A stretch of DNA of 64,000 nucleotides from Anisodus tanguticus. Lineage: Eukaryota > Streptophyta > Magnoliopsida > Solanales > Solanaceae. Shown here piece after piece: positions 11,679-23,087 of this stretch (within the stretch, counting starts at the first letter, position 1; every line of letters begins with the position of its first letter). Location: the NCBI GenBank assembly GCA_034509755.1, contig CM067549.1, positions 37,468,001 through 37,532,000 of the forward strand, read 5' to 3'. The translations under genes and the position numbers were made by a program. Below the pieces are notes generated by a model. It saw only the letters and a program-made list of their open reading frames with translations. It ran no database searches and had not been told where the DNA came from.

Positions 11679-12798
11679 TATTTCAGGTTCTTAACCATAG
11701 CAAAATCAGGGTAATTATTATTGTGCTTTACTTTTGCTCCTTATTTGTTTTAATGCTTTGATATGTTTCATTTGTGAAATTTTGCATAATTGCTTTAATT
11801 GCTCTATTGTTTTACTGCTTTCCTTAAATTGGCATTCCGCTCATATTTCTTCCACTCTGGAAAATTGACACTATCACACACTACACGTGAGGTGTGTTTT
11901 GCGCACCCGCAAATTTCTTTCAATCTACCAAATTTTAGGAGAGTTGGCGTATGCGCGGAGTGATCGGACCATCCGGTGGCCGCGTAGCCTTCTCACTCGA
12001 GTAGTCCGCTCGGGAACCTTGAGTCCAGACAGCCAAATCTTAGAAAATTTAGGATAGAGCTATACCACCCATTATTTAAGTCATACATGCATACACCTTA
12101 GGTGGGTCGATCCTTGGCATTGACTCCATAATTAAGAAATCCACCAAATCGTCGGCGGGTCTCACAACCCAACGACCAATCAGCATATTATGTGCAGCGT
12201 GATAATGATAAGACTAATTCAAGCCTAATCATGACATGCTGAAATTGGAAAATGTACATTCATTTTGTCTCATTTTCGACAAAAGCATTACAGTTTAGCA
12301 GCTTGGATCAATCTGTCGTAATCCCGCATATCTGGCGTTTAGGCCCACCTCTGGCATAAGAGAGGCCCCATGTATATTAGGACGCGCATATACAATTTGC
12401 TTGTTATTCTGTGCTGCTTTCCACTCCGTTCATATTATTTGAATCAATAATTACTCACTTTATACTAATTTGGTTTTCTTCATTTTTCAGGAGGTTCATT
12501 TTTGCCTTATTTATTTCCCCAAAGGTTGATTTGTGTTGACTAAAACTGGCGGGGCACCCCATCTTTTATTTTCCAATCATGCCTACCCAAGTTGTATTAG
12601 CGCTAACTTATTGAAACAATGCGATTTAAATTGAGACCTGAATAGCATTTATGCATTTTAATGTATTTTTGCCTCCACCTTTTGAAAGCTCAAAATGACA
12701 AATCTGCATTGCTTTGCTATTTTAAAATCTGTTTTGTTCAATAATTATCTTTTCTTTTTCATCATGCAAACTAATTTGTCGGCAATATGTGACATATA

Positions 12799-13164
12799 AT
12801 GAAACAAGCAAACAAGGTCCCAAACAACAAGCAAGGCTTCGAAGAATATGAGGAAGACTCACAACCGGAAGAATGGGGCATTTTTGGAATAATGTCAAAG
12901 CCAGATTTGGATGAAACATCAAGATGGTTGATAGTTACAAGCATTGGCACGGACGTTTGCCATTTGTACTCTTTGGCTACCATACTACAATCAGGACTTC
13001 TACTGGGGCAATGCTATATCTTTCGCAGTCAAGTGGATACAAATTCATATACTAAGAGACTGATTGATGAAAAGCAGATGGACGCAGTTGTCCGGGGCAA
13101 CCTTATCAGAATAGAATGGCCAAAAACCATCAATGCAGATGCAATGAAGAGATACCATATCTAA
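12799..13164 (+). pseudogene. Possible remnant of the integrase C-terminus in the nested element
   Basis: A 121-codon frame starts at an ATG and ends KTINADAMKRYHI. That ending resembles the end of Tat/Ogre polyproteins (a Pro/Asn-Ser-Asp-Ala-(V/I)-Lys-(K/R)-Tyr pattern). The middle (LYSLATILQSGLL, then RLIDEKQMDAVVRGNL) weakly resembles the segment after the integrase core, which usually reads P-Y-S-L-V-Y-G ... L-I-E-E-K-R-L. The chromodomain-like region expected between them appears deleted. No catalytic residues are present. It could also be a chance frame. Confidence 0.35.
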
Positions 13165-13195
13165 GATTAGTTATTCTCTATGTAATACTTTTTTC

Positions 13196-13573
13196 TATGT
13201 TGTAAAAGTTGCGCTCCCTCGGCGGGATACGCATAGAACCCACGTAGGGTTCCGTTTCTTTAGATCACAAATTTCTCCAAGTTCCTTTTTACTTGTACCT
13301 GAACTACGTCATGACCTGATTCCCTCGGCGGGATACGTAGGCGGCCACATCGGCTTCGGTCCCATTTTTAGAAAAACCCTTACAATCTCCTTTGCTTATA
13401 TGAACTACGTTATGACCTGATTCCCTCGGCGGGATACGTAGGCGGCCACATCGGCTTCGGTCCCACTTTTAGAAAATCCTTACAATCCTCTTTTGCTTGT
13501 AATGAACTACGTCACGACCTGATTCCCTCATGGGGATACGTAGGCGGCCTAAATCGGCTTCGGTCCCACCATT
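13196..13573. repeat. Four direct repeats of a GGCGGGATACGTAGGC-type unit
   Basis: Units at about 13199-13262, 13301-13372, 13401-13473 and 13503-13573 share TGAACTACGT, GACCTGATTCCCTC, GGGATACGTAGGCGGCC and CGGCTTCGGTCCCA. The first unit is more diverged. The spacing is about 100 bp. No function can be read from the sequence; similar text is frequent in Tat-lineage elements. Confidence 0.8.
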
Positions 13574-14390
13574 AGGAAATATTTTCTCCTTTATCTCACA
13601 AAAGACAAAATGCACCCATCTGATCACCTTGATAGGGCAGGCAAGCAATTTACACAAGACTCAGTTGTCCGTTCAAAAGATCGTCATTCTCCCATATCAG
13701 AAACTGGGGCATTTTTTTTTGGGATCACTGCCAGAGGACACCGATAAACATGGAAAAGCATCGGCAAACTAAGTCTTCAGCCAGAAGAATTTTGGATAAG
13801 ACGTTTGCTTTGTTTCACCGCATGTCACTGCTCGACAGACATATATATATATGCAGTAATCCTTATAAGCAAATTATTTTCAACAAACATTTTCATCAAA
13901 ATTCGATAGAATTTTTATGTTTCTATTTTTTAAGATGCATTTCTACAAATTATTTTCGAATGTTTTCATTAACGGTGGCCAAGACGGGAAGCGAGAGAGG
14001 GCTACGGGTCCGGGTTAGCGGGGACATGCAAATACCAAGGCCGAAGCTACAAAGTCAACGTGAATCAACTCCCCCTCCCAAAACTCATAAATTTATTTGA
14101 GTACGGTTCTTCGGTCGAGAACGAGGGAAGGCGCAACATTTATGAGCGGTTCGCAAGGGCCTCCGCATCGCAACTCACTACAAGAATCACTTTCTGTTTG
14201 GAGATTGTACAAAGACGTCATGCTAAACTACATGTTTCCAACCGTGTTGTGTCCACGCAAAGAACGGTATTTCGACTTACAGGGTCGCATTCTCATCTAC
14301 TCAACTTTTGCATCGCTTATGTCCACACATTAACTATCATTGGCCTGGCAATAGGGCCACACTTTACATCGCGTCAACACGACGACATAA

Positions 14391-15447
14391 ATCAGGCGCC
14401 CACCTTCTAATGCGGGTATATTTTAAATCAGGCGCCCACCTTCTAATGCGGGTATGTTTTAAATCAGGCGCCCACCTTCTAATGTGGGTATTTAAATTTC
14501 AGTCAGGCGCCCACCTTCTAATGCAGGTATTTAAATTTCGGTCGGCGCCCACCTTCTAATGCGGGTATTTAAATTTCGGTCGGCGCCCACCTCCTAATGC
14601 GGGTATTTAAATTTCGATCGGCGCCCACCTTCTAATGCGGGTATTTAAAATTTCGATCAGCGCCCACCTTCTAATGCGGGTATTTAAATTTCGGTTCGGC
14701 GCCCACCTTCTAATGCGGGTATTTAAATTTCGATCGGGCGCCCACCTCCTAATGCGGGTATTTAAATTTCGATCGGCGCCCACCTTCTAATGCGGGTATT
14801 TAAAATTTCGATCGGCGCCCACCTTCTAATGCGGGTATTTAAATTTCGATCGGGCGCCCACCTCCTAATGCGGGTATTTAAATTTCGATCGCGCCCACCT
14901 TCTAATGCGGGTATTTAAAATTTCGATCGGCGCCCACCTCCTAATGCGGGTATTTAAATTTCGATCGCGCCCACCTTCTAATGCGGGTATTTAAAATTTC
15001 GATCGGCGCCCACCTTCTAATGCGGGTATTTAAATTTCGGTCGGCGCCCACCTACTAATGCGGGTATTTAAATTTCGATCGGGCGCCCACCTTCTAATGC
15101 GGGTATTTAAATTTCGATCGTGCGCCCACCTTCTAATGCGGGTATTTAAATTTCGATCGGCGCCCACCTCCTAATGCGGGTATTTAAATTTCAGTCAGGC
15201 GCCCACCTTCTAATGCGGGTATTTAAATTTCAGTCAGGCGCCCACCTCTTAATGCGGGTATTTAAATTTCAGTCAGGCGCCCACCTCCTAATGCGGGTAT
15301 TTAAATTTCAGTCAGGCGCCCACCTCCTAATGCGGGTATTTAAATTTCAGTCAGGCGCCCACCTTCTAATGCGGGCATTTTATTTTAAATCAGGCGCCCA
15401 CCTTCTAATGCGGGTACTTTATTTCAAAGTATAAACAGGCGCCCGCC
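14391..15447. repeat. Minisatellite, about 38-bp unit, about 27 copies
   Basis: The unit is built from GCGCCCACCTTCTAATGCGG followed by GTATTTAAATTTCGATCG. I counted 27 copies of CGCCCACC plus one degenerate copy. Variants alternate CTTCTAAT/CTCCTAAT and CGATCGG/AGTCAGG, with the AGTCAGG form clustered at both ends and the CGATCG form in the centre. Open frames through it (MRVFKFQSGAHLL repeats) are by-products of the array. Confidence 0.93.
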
Positions 15448-15867
15448 AACGACATCATCTGCACAACATTAAGCAACGACATCATTTCAACTTACAAAGT
15501 CATATTCTCACATACATATCGTATGCAACTGTTATACACTAACTTTTATCTTAGCTCTGGTCCACAGGAGTTTGAATCGGCGGGAGCTTTCATCACAGCG
15601 TGGAACTGTCTCTTACGACGAACCGAGGCAAATTGGTCAGCGACCTACTTCGAACGTCGATCCGCTCTTTTCCAATAGTTTCTCGCATCTGCGACCAGTG
15701 TCATCCTAAGTCGACACTGGGGCATTGTTGCTTGAATGTGCACCATCTTTTTTCGACTTTTTCCCCCCGGGGATCCTATTTCTTACCATGCAGTCCCGTC
15801 GATCAGGACAAAAATTGGCTACTCAGTCAACTTTCTTTGGCCAAAAACTCTTTCATCGTCTCCGTCC

Positions 15868-15880
15868 AAAGAGGGGCATC
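15868..15880 (+). other. Polypurine tract of the nested element
   Basis: AAAGAGGGGCATC directly precedes the right LTR, a form typical of Tat/Ogre elements. Confidence 0.75.
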
Positions 15881-16191
15881 TGTTGACACCCAATTTTGTC
15901 CCATCTTTTATGATTTTATTCGTAATTTTAATATTTCGACACTTTTAAAATAATTTTAAAATATAGGCATATATGTGTATATCCTCGTATTATTATTATT
16001 ATTCGCATATTTTATATCATTTGCATTTTTATAATAATCATAAGTTTTATCCGAAATTCTATGTTATTTTATTCTCGCAAAATTGCATCGCATTTTTTTT
16101 TATTAAGCATTAAACATTTCGCAAATATTATATTTTTATTATTATCACATCGTTACGCTATTTTAAATAATTCACATCTTTTACAAAAAAA

Positions 16192-16230
<39 letters not shown>

Positions 16231-19222
16231 CTTTTAATATTAAACCCCTTTTATATTTTTTCCATAACCCATTTTCATTTTTTCCAACCCAATACAATTT
16301 CTACCCAACCTAAACTAAAACCCATTTTTTCGTCCAAGCCCAATCCCCAAATTAAACTCCCACCACCCCAATACTCACTAACCATTCGGCCACCCCAACA
16401 ATCTCCAACACCCGAGCCCAAACTCCCCATTTAAAATCCCCATCGTCCCTATCCGTCGGCCCGGCCCACTCACCCGACCCGTAACCCGCAAGCCCATAAC
16501 CCCCATCCCTTTTAATTCCCCAAAACCCAAAACAAAACAAAAAAAATTTCGAACCCTAACCCCCCTTCACAAATCGCCGCCGCCCCCATACCCCCCATCC
16601 GACCGGTCACCTCGCCCCCGCCACCACCCACTCCCCGCCACCAACCCCCGACACCACCACACCCCTCCCGTCACTTCGACCCACGCCCATACCCCCCTAA
16701 AATCCGCTTCCCAAATTCAGAAATCTTTACCTTTAATTCGAATTTCAAACTCGATTCTTGGGGGGGAATCCACCTATAAATACCCCATGATTGTTCTTCA
16801 TTTTGGAGGGGAGAAAAAATAGATTTTTGGAGGATTTTTCGGAAGATTATTCCATATATACATAAATATTTGTTGTGTTCTTGATTTTAAAGCATTTGCC
16901 TTCTTTGTTGTTCAAGAATCAAGCCCGAAAAGGTTTGTTCTCCCATTTTTGATTCTCTGATTTTCATCTCTAATTCGGGTCGGGTCGACCCGATTCGGGT
17001 AACATTTTCAAAATCCTTGCATTTTTCATATTCATGTATGTTGGTTATCTGGAATTGATTGAATCATTTGATGTTGGTTTGAATCACTAATCCGGGTCGG
17101 GTCGGGTCGACCCGATTTGGGTAAATTTTCAGAATCCTTGCATTTTTCATATTCATGTATGTTGGTTGTCTGGAATTGATTGAATTATTTGATGTTGGTT
17201 TGAATCTCTAGTTCGGGTCGGGTTACTGACCCGGTCGTGTCGACCGATTTGAATTTCCAAATTTCTTGCATTGTTGCTGTTGTTATCATTGGTTATCTGA
17301 AATTGATGAAATTATTTGAATTTGGTGTTGAAATCTGATTCGAGTTTGGATCACTGATCCGGGTCGGGTCGACCCGATTTGAACATTTTCCGAATTCTTG
17401 CATTTCATGTTCTTGTTATTGGTTATCTGAATTTGGTGTTGAAATCGATTCGAGGTCGGGTCACGATTCGGGTCGGGTCGACCCGACTTGGATATTTCCG
17501 AATTTCGAACTCGGGTCGGATACTTTAAATTGCTCACTTTGCTCGTTTCTTTGGCACTTTGTTTTACTTGTTTTATTAATATCGCATTAAGGCCGACGGA
17601 ATTGAATTCGAGGCCGCGCTTTTCTTTCGTTTCGCTTCTCTCGTTGTTTAGTTTAATCTGTTTTAAACATCCGTGCAACGGATATCTTATTGTTTTATTA
17701 AGTTTATTATTTTAAATTTCTTGCGACGGACATCATTGTTTTACTTGTTTTGAATAAATACCGCGTCTGTTCGGGCATTGTTTTCTGTTTCGGTTTACTC
17801 CCCGTTTCGATTCTTGTTTCTTGTTTTATCATTTTTACTTGCTTTAAACTAGACACCGCGTCATTTTCGGAAATCTTTTTTTCGCCTCTTTTTTTTCTGC
17901 TACGCTATCGTTATCGTTTTCATTTCTTCTGCTTTAATTTAATTTTACTGATTTGACGCGATACTACACTGGCCAATGAAAAATATCCGTCGATTTTGAG
18001 GCCTCCACAGTTGAAAAGACGGAAATATAACTTCTGGGCAATGATGAAGACTTAAACCTTTTATTTCATCCGAGATCAACATGTTTAGTAGGCGAGGTGA
18101 ATTATATATTCGCAGCCACGACGTGATTATAGTGATCTTTTCTATTTCACCCGAGAGACCAACACGTTTAGTAGGCGAGGCAATCAAAATAAAACACATT
18201 AGTCATATGTTTGCAGCCACGACGTGATTGGAATGTTCTTTTCAAAATTTAAGTTCGAGCCTCCGTGATCAAAACATTCACTGTTTTGAATACGGATATG
18301 AAGTTATTTGTATTTAATTGTTTTTAACCGTTTGTTCTTGACGGCTTGCGGGGATTAAAGTAAATGAAGGCGTATATTCCTCGGAGTTTATCTTATTTTA
18401 TTTCTTTCTTTAATTCAGCTTTTATCCCGCTTTGTATTGTAATATTATTTATCGCACTTATGTAACTATTGAAATGCTTAGAATAGGCAAACTTAGGATT
18501 AATTCATAGGGTAGTTTAAGATTTGAAACCCGTCGCTAGCTTATTTATTTGTAGGCTCGGTTAAATTCAAACTTAGAAATCCTTCGCTAGTTTATTTATT
18601 TTAGGCTCGTCACGCGTATTCAAGATTTTCAAAATAACTTTTGTCATCTTTTATTTGCTTTATTAAATCATACCGAATAAGTTTATCTTTTGTCAATTTA
18701 CAATTCATTGATTCCCCAAATTTTACTTCTTTGGCATCATAAATAATTTGTTTTACTATCAATTGTCAAATACATATTTTTTCAACTCTACATGTATTTC
18801 TCTTTAAATATCATACAAATGCATATTTAAAAAATCTCTACATGTATCTTTCTTTTTAAAATGCATCATTTACTAATTATTTGCAAACATCTTTAAATTT
18901 GTTATACTTGTAAAAACATATATTTTTCTAGTAATAATTAACCTGAGTTTGACCGGATAACCGCAAGTTAGCGGATCTTAAAGGATGCCTAACCCCTTCC
19001 CTTTAGGATAATAAAGAACCCTTACCTAGAATCTCAAATAGTTTCGCAGACCTTAAAATTGGAGTTTACATTGCAGCATTTAGTTAATATTTAGGTGTCC
19101 TAATTCACCGTAAAAATAATTAGGTGGCGACTCCTCAACCCTTTTACCCAGGAATCACCGGAACACGTCAGTGCTCCGCTTCCGACCTCTCGCGGGGGGT
19201 CGGGTCAAAAACGGGCGCGACA
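15881..19222 (+). repeat. 3' LTR of the nested element (3342 bp)
   Basis: Nearly identical to 8295-11657. Differences are the length of the TA array and scattered one- or two-base changes, many at CTG/CCG/CAG-like positions. The high identity indicates a recent insertion. Confidence 0.93.
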
Positions 19223-21387
19223 GGCACTACGGGAAATGGGTCAGTATCAATAGATATTTCGGTTATGCTTTTATCGGCTAGCTTGAACCTCCCCTCATTG
19301 ATGCCCTTTTGAATCATCTTCCTAAAGACTACACAGTTAGAAGTAGCATGGCTATATGAGTTGTGCCATTTACAGTACTTCTTATCCTTGAGCTCTTCGG
19401 CAAGCGGAATCCTATGACTATCAAAGCCGAATCTGTTTATCTTTAAGCAGATGATCAAAGATCTGATCTGCCTTTGTAATGTCAAATGAGTAACCGACCC
19501 AGTTATCAGTTGAACTCGTCTTCTTGCCTTTCGTAGCTTTCAAAGCTGGGCAAGAATAAACCTTATCCCTGACAATCTCGGCTACCATTGCGTCTGCCAT
19601 GTAATCGGTTGACTCTGAGTCAGACTCATCTACCTCAATAATGGATACCAAATGGGAGCCTCGATTCTGGTTAGCTCTTTTTTTTCTTCTTCGCCTAGAT
19701 ATACTGCTCTATTTGGCTAGCTTTCTCGGCTAACTGGCTTAAATCAGAGCAGGAATGTCCTACTAATTTCTCTTTTAGCTGAGGATGCATGTTGTTGATT
19801 ATCATGTGGGAGCATTCCGATTCAGGGAAGTGTACAGTGCATTTCCCAACCTTCCTTCTGAATCTCTCGATATAATCGGTAGTCGACTCATCGACCTGTT
19901 GCTTGAGATTCATCAAATCGGTTACAGTGACCTGAGGTTGGGGCATATAAAATCTATCATGAAAACAACGCTCCATGTCAGCCCAGCTTTGTAAGGAGTC
20001 GGGGGTCAAGGATGAGTACCAACCGAATGTTGTTCCGGTTAGAGAAACGGGAAACAACTGCAGCGTATGATACTCGTTCTGGCCAACCTTGCTACATTGG
20101 GCGGTAAATCTGCCAATGTGCTCAATGGTGATTTGTCGTCATCACCCGAGAATGTGGTGAAGTCAGGCGTCTTGAAGCCTCTCGGCAATGGTGCTATCCG
20201 ATCTACCCAATCGGGGTAGGGCTTCCTGTAAACAGGCTTGTCCAAAGGTTTTAGTTGGATGCCAAAGTACCTCTTCATGGTATTCGCGATAGTTTCGGGG
20301 TTCATCAGTTGTGAAGTCCCTTACCGATTCTCTATTGGAACCGACTGGTAGGCGTTCTGAACTGGAGGCCTCCATTCTGCACCTTGTTGAACAGGGTTTT
20401 AAAAGTTGTAGGTATTCTGCTGGCCATTACCAACAGGTGGGGTATATCCCCATTGGTGCTGCTGGGAATAGACACCAAAGCCTGCAACCTGAGCTCCTGG
20501 AACAGCCGACGGAACTTGAGGATAAAGTGGAACAGTGTTCCATGTCTGCTCTCCCCAGACCTCAGTCGTTCTTAGAAAGTTTACACTTCCTGGATGGTAT
20601 GGATTGGGTACCGGATGCGACTGCTGGAATGGTGTCCCGTTGTAGACTTCGTCACCAGATAGCCGAGCAGGGTTATAGCCAGAGGCCACCGGTTGCCAAT
20701 TCGCCTGGCCAACATTGATCGCCTGCACCGTAGGGCCGTTTGCAAGAGCATACGACATAACATGCGACAACCCAAGGTGTCTGGATGCCTGAACTGGTCT
20801 CTGAGCCATATTGATCTACCCATACTGTAGACTCGCTTGGTCGAGTGGCACAGTTTCCCCCCAACGTTTGGTGGCAACCATACAGTAGACTGGTTATCGA
20901 GTGACTGAGTTTGTGCTCCTAGGTGTGCTATCGACGGTACTTGAGTAGGTACTGACTGATACACATTCGGCTGAGGAACAACACCTGGAGTCACAGTTAC
21001 ATATTGCATAACGCCACTCGTCAGAGGGATGGCAGAACTAGACGAACATTCTCATGGATGTAGTCGGTTGACTTCCAGTTCCCTCGCATGCTGAACCTCA
21101 TTATGCACCATTGGCTTGACAATGTTAGCCAATTGTTTGGAAACCTGGTACATAATGTTGTGGATGCCTAAGTCAATCTGTTGTCTAATGAATGATGTGG
21201 TCATAACAGTTCGACCTTCAGATTGGTTAAATTCACCCATAACTTGGGTTGATGGAGGAAGTTGAGGGGCATCAACCGATGTAGGCATATCCGAGGAAAA
21301 TGGTGGCTCGTTGTTCCTTCTGGGAGGATTCTGTTTAGGATGTGGACTGGACTCTGGGTTCATTTTCTTACCAGACCTTAGGCGCAT
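19223..21387 (-). pseudogene. Gypsy gag, N-terminal and central parts
   Basis: The minus-strand reading starts MRLRSGKKMNPESSPHP (21387), a common gag start in plant gypsy elements. It passes a Q/P/Y-rich segment (20809-20399), then DWVDRIAPLPRGFKTPDFTTFSG (20305-20039). The retrotransposon gag domain follows (20057-19695, GTTFGWYSSLTPDSLQSWADM). A zinc-knuckle-like segment (KYCKWHNSYSHATSNCVVFR, 19485-19223) comes last. Consecutive pieces lie in different frames, with a clear frame change near 20120 and others between 21050 and 20810. The 3' end is cut by the nested element and resumes at 8289. Confidence 0.85.
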
Positions 21388-21442
21388 ACGCCAAGCGTGA
21401 TCCTGACCTGGAGAATCAACTTTGCTATGAGGTCACCTATGG

Positions 21443-21460
21443 TCCCACTGGGCGTGCCAA
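21443..21460 (-). other. Primer-binding site of the gypsy element
   Basis: Read on the minus strand: TTGGCACGCCCAGTGGGA, starting 3 bases after the end of the 5' LTR. The position is diagnostic for a tRNA primer site; I do not assign the tRNA. Confidence 0.75.
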
Positions 21461-21463
21461 ATT

Positions 21464-22154
21464 TGTTCCCGTCGGAAATGTTTGCCATTTTATCGGCTGA
21501 CGAATCGGATGACAAATTGATTCCTTAATTAAGCGATTTGGGCTGGAAGCGGAACTATAACTTCCAGCAATGAGTTCCCCAACTACTCCAGAAAGTGTTA
21601 GGATGGTGATTGAGTAAACTAAGTGGTAAGAAACATAAATACAGCTAGAGTGCAATAAAGACGATAAAGATAGAATGAAGATATGTAAAAGTCAATGTTT
21701 TGATTGATTGGATTGTGTTTATTCTGTACAAATGATCCTACATTTATACTACAAGAAATAAGACGTGATCCTTGTATGTTAGCCACTACATCCACTAGCC
21801 AACTATGAGGAGGTGGTGTCAATTTTTGCTCTTTTATTTCCTCTTGCACGATCAATGACATTTCCCTCTAGCCGTTGCTGGTTGTTACCGCTTCTTGGGG
21901 TCTGGGATGTTCTTTGACTTGGTCTTCGAGGCGTCCAAATATGTGTGGTCTTAGTCGTTCCTCGGAATTATGACTCGGCTAGGCTACTGTAATAGCCGAT
22001 GAAGCTTTTCGAGCCGAATGCTAGGACTAGTAGATTCGGCTACGAGTCAGTTCGGTCATCGACTTAGCATTATGTCGCTTGCTCATTTTGATGTTTCCAC
22101 CTTCGGCTGCCGCTTGATTCGGCTACACACTTAAAAGTATTTTGAGTATTAACA
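21464..22154 (-). repeat. 5' LTR of the gypsy element (691 bp)
   Basis: Partner of 3477-4168, with the same ends. On the minus strand it starts TGTTAATACTC. Adjacent outside bases 22155-22159 are AAAAT, matching 3472-3476. Confidence 0.93.
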
Positions 22155-22159
22155 AAAAT

Positions 22160-23087
22160 ATTATATTTTTAGTTTAATATTATTTAATTTAAATACTTTA
22201 ATTTAATATGTGCTCCTTTGATAATGTGATTACAACAACAACAAATTGAGTGCAATTTGACAAATTGAATCTGAAGAGAATAAGATGCCCGCAAATTATA
22301 TTTTATCCTACCTTTAATAATATGATTAAAGTAACAGATCTAAAAATATTATTTTACGTGCCGAAAGTCCCACCATGAAGATGAAACGGGAGTATAAAAC
22401 ATAGGAAAGATATGGAAGGAGTTAAATCAATATACCTATTTTTTGGTAAATAAAGTGCACGAACATAATAAAGAAGCTTCTGCTAAATTTATACTTATTA
22501 TAAACTGCGCTTTAGTTATTGTTTATGTGGCTATTGTTCCTATTATTTGCGATCCCTATTTTATTACTATACTTTTTTTTCAACGACTTTGATATGCGCT
22601 ATTTGTCGAAGATCTTTGAGAAATAACTTTTGTACCTTCACGAGGTAGAAATAAAGTCTATATACATTTTTTACATATTCAAATCAAATTTATGAAATTT
22701 CACTGGAAGTTGTTGTTATTGTTAAATATTAAAATGCAATTAAGCATATGGAGTTCTTTTTGACAGATTTAAGTGGTGTAGCTTATTAACTATTTTACAT
22801 TTTTCTAATCGTTTTCAAATATATCAAAAAAACAAAAAAAAACAGAAGAACTTAAATCCCACGTCAGATGGAGCCCACTAATCTCACAGGTGTCTCCTCC
22901 AAAAACACTACCCAAATACTAAATAAGTAAAAAAATATAAAAACAAACAGAAATTCTCTCATTTCTTTTGTTTTTTCCATTTTCTTGTTGAGAAATACTG
23001 TAAAAAAAAAAACAGAACAACAATTACCAAGAGAAGAAAGAAATCTCAATCAACCGCCGTAACTCGAGTCGCCGCCGCAGCACCGCC
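22160..23087 (+). promoter_or_regulatory. Upstream region and 5' UTR of the myotubularin gene
   Basis: This 0.9-kb stretch between the gypsy LTR and the start codon has no coding region. The last 200 bp are rich in A-tracts and CT/GAA text typical of a plant 5' leader. I could not choose a TATA box or start site with confidence. The gypsy insertion ends about 930 bp from the ATG. Confidence 0.45.

Larger units (their letters stand above)
8295..19222 (+). mobile_element. Nested non-autonomous Tat/Ogre-like LTR retrotransposon (large LTRs)
   Basis: Two long, nearly identical LTRs (8295-11657 and 15881-19222) start TGTTGACACC and end GCGCGACA. They flank a 4.2-kb interior. The 5-bp target duplication GGCAC is perfect (8290-8294 and 19223-19227) and lies inside the outer gypsy gag. 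A primer site TGGCGACTCCACTGGGGA follows the left LTR, and a polypurine tract AAAGAGGGG precedes the right one, so the element reads on the plus strand. The interior has no gag or reverse transcriptase, only a short possible integrase remnant, a four-fold repeat and a 27-copy minisatellite. This fits a LARD-type derivative mobilised by a Tat/Ogre partner. The partner's identity is inference. Confidence 0.92.
3477..22154 (-). mobile_element. Complete Ty3/gypsy LTR retrotransposon carrying a nested element
   Basis: Two similar LTRs (3477-4168 and 21464-22154) bound an 18.7-kb element. It is flanked by the 5-bp target duplication AAAAT (3472-3476 and 22155-22159). On the minus strand the order is LTR, primer site, gag, protease, reverse transcriptase, start of RNase H, polypurine tract, LTR. 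Integrase and most of RNase H are missing; an antisense plant-mobile-domain fragment occupies their place. The gag is interrupted by another retrotransposon at 8295-19222; without it the element would be about 7.75 kb. The coding regions carry stops and frame changes, so the copy is not autonomous. Confidence 0.93.

Noticed and set aside
15174..15434. Open frame with repeated MRVFKFQSGAHLL units, like a repeat protein
   Set aside because: It is a by-product of the 38-bp minisatellite; unit length and base-level conservation are at DNA level, and variants shift the frame.
14391..15447. CRISPR-like array of regular repeats
   Set aside because: The units are contiguous with no unique spacers, and the window is plant nuclear DNA within a retrotransposon.
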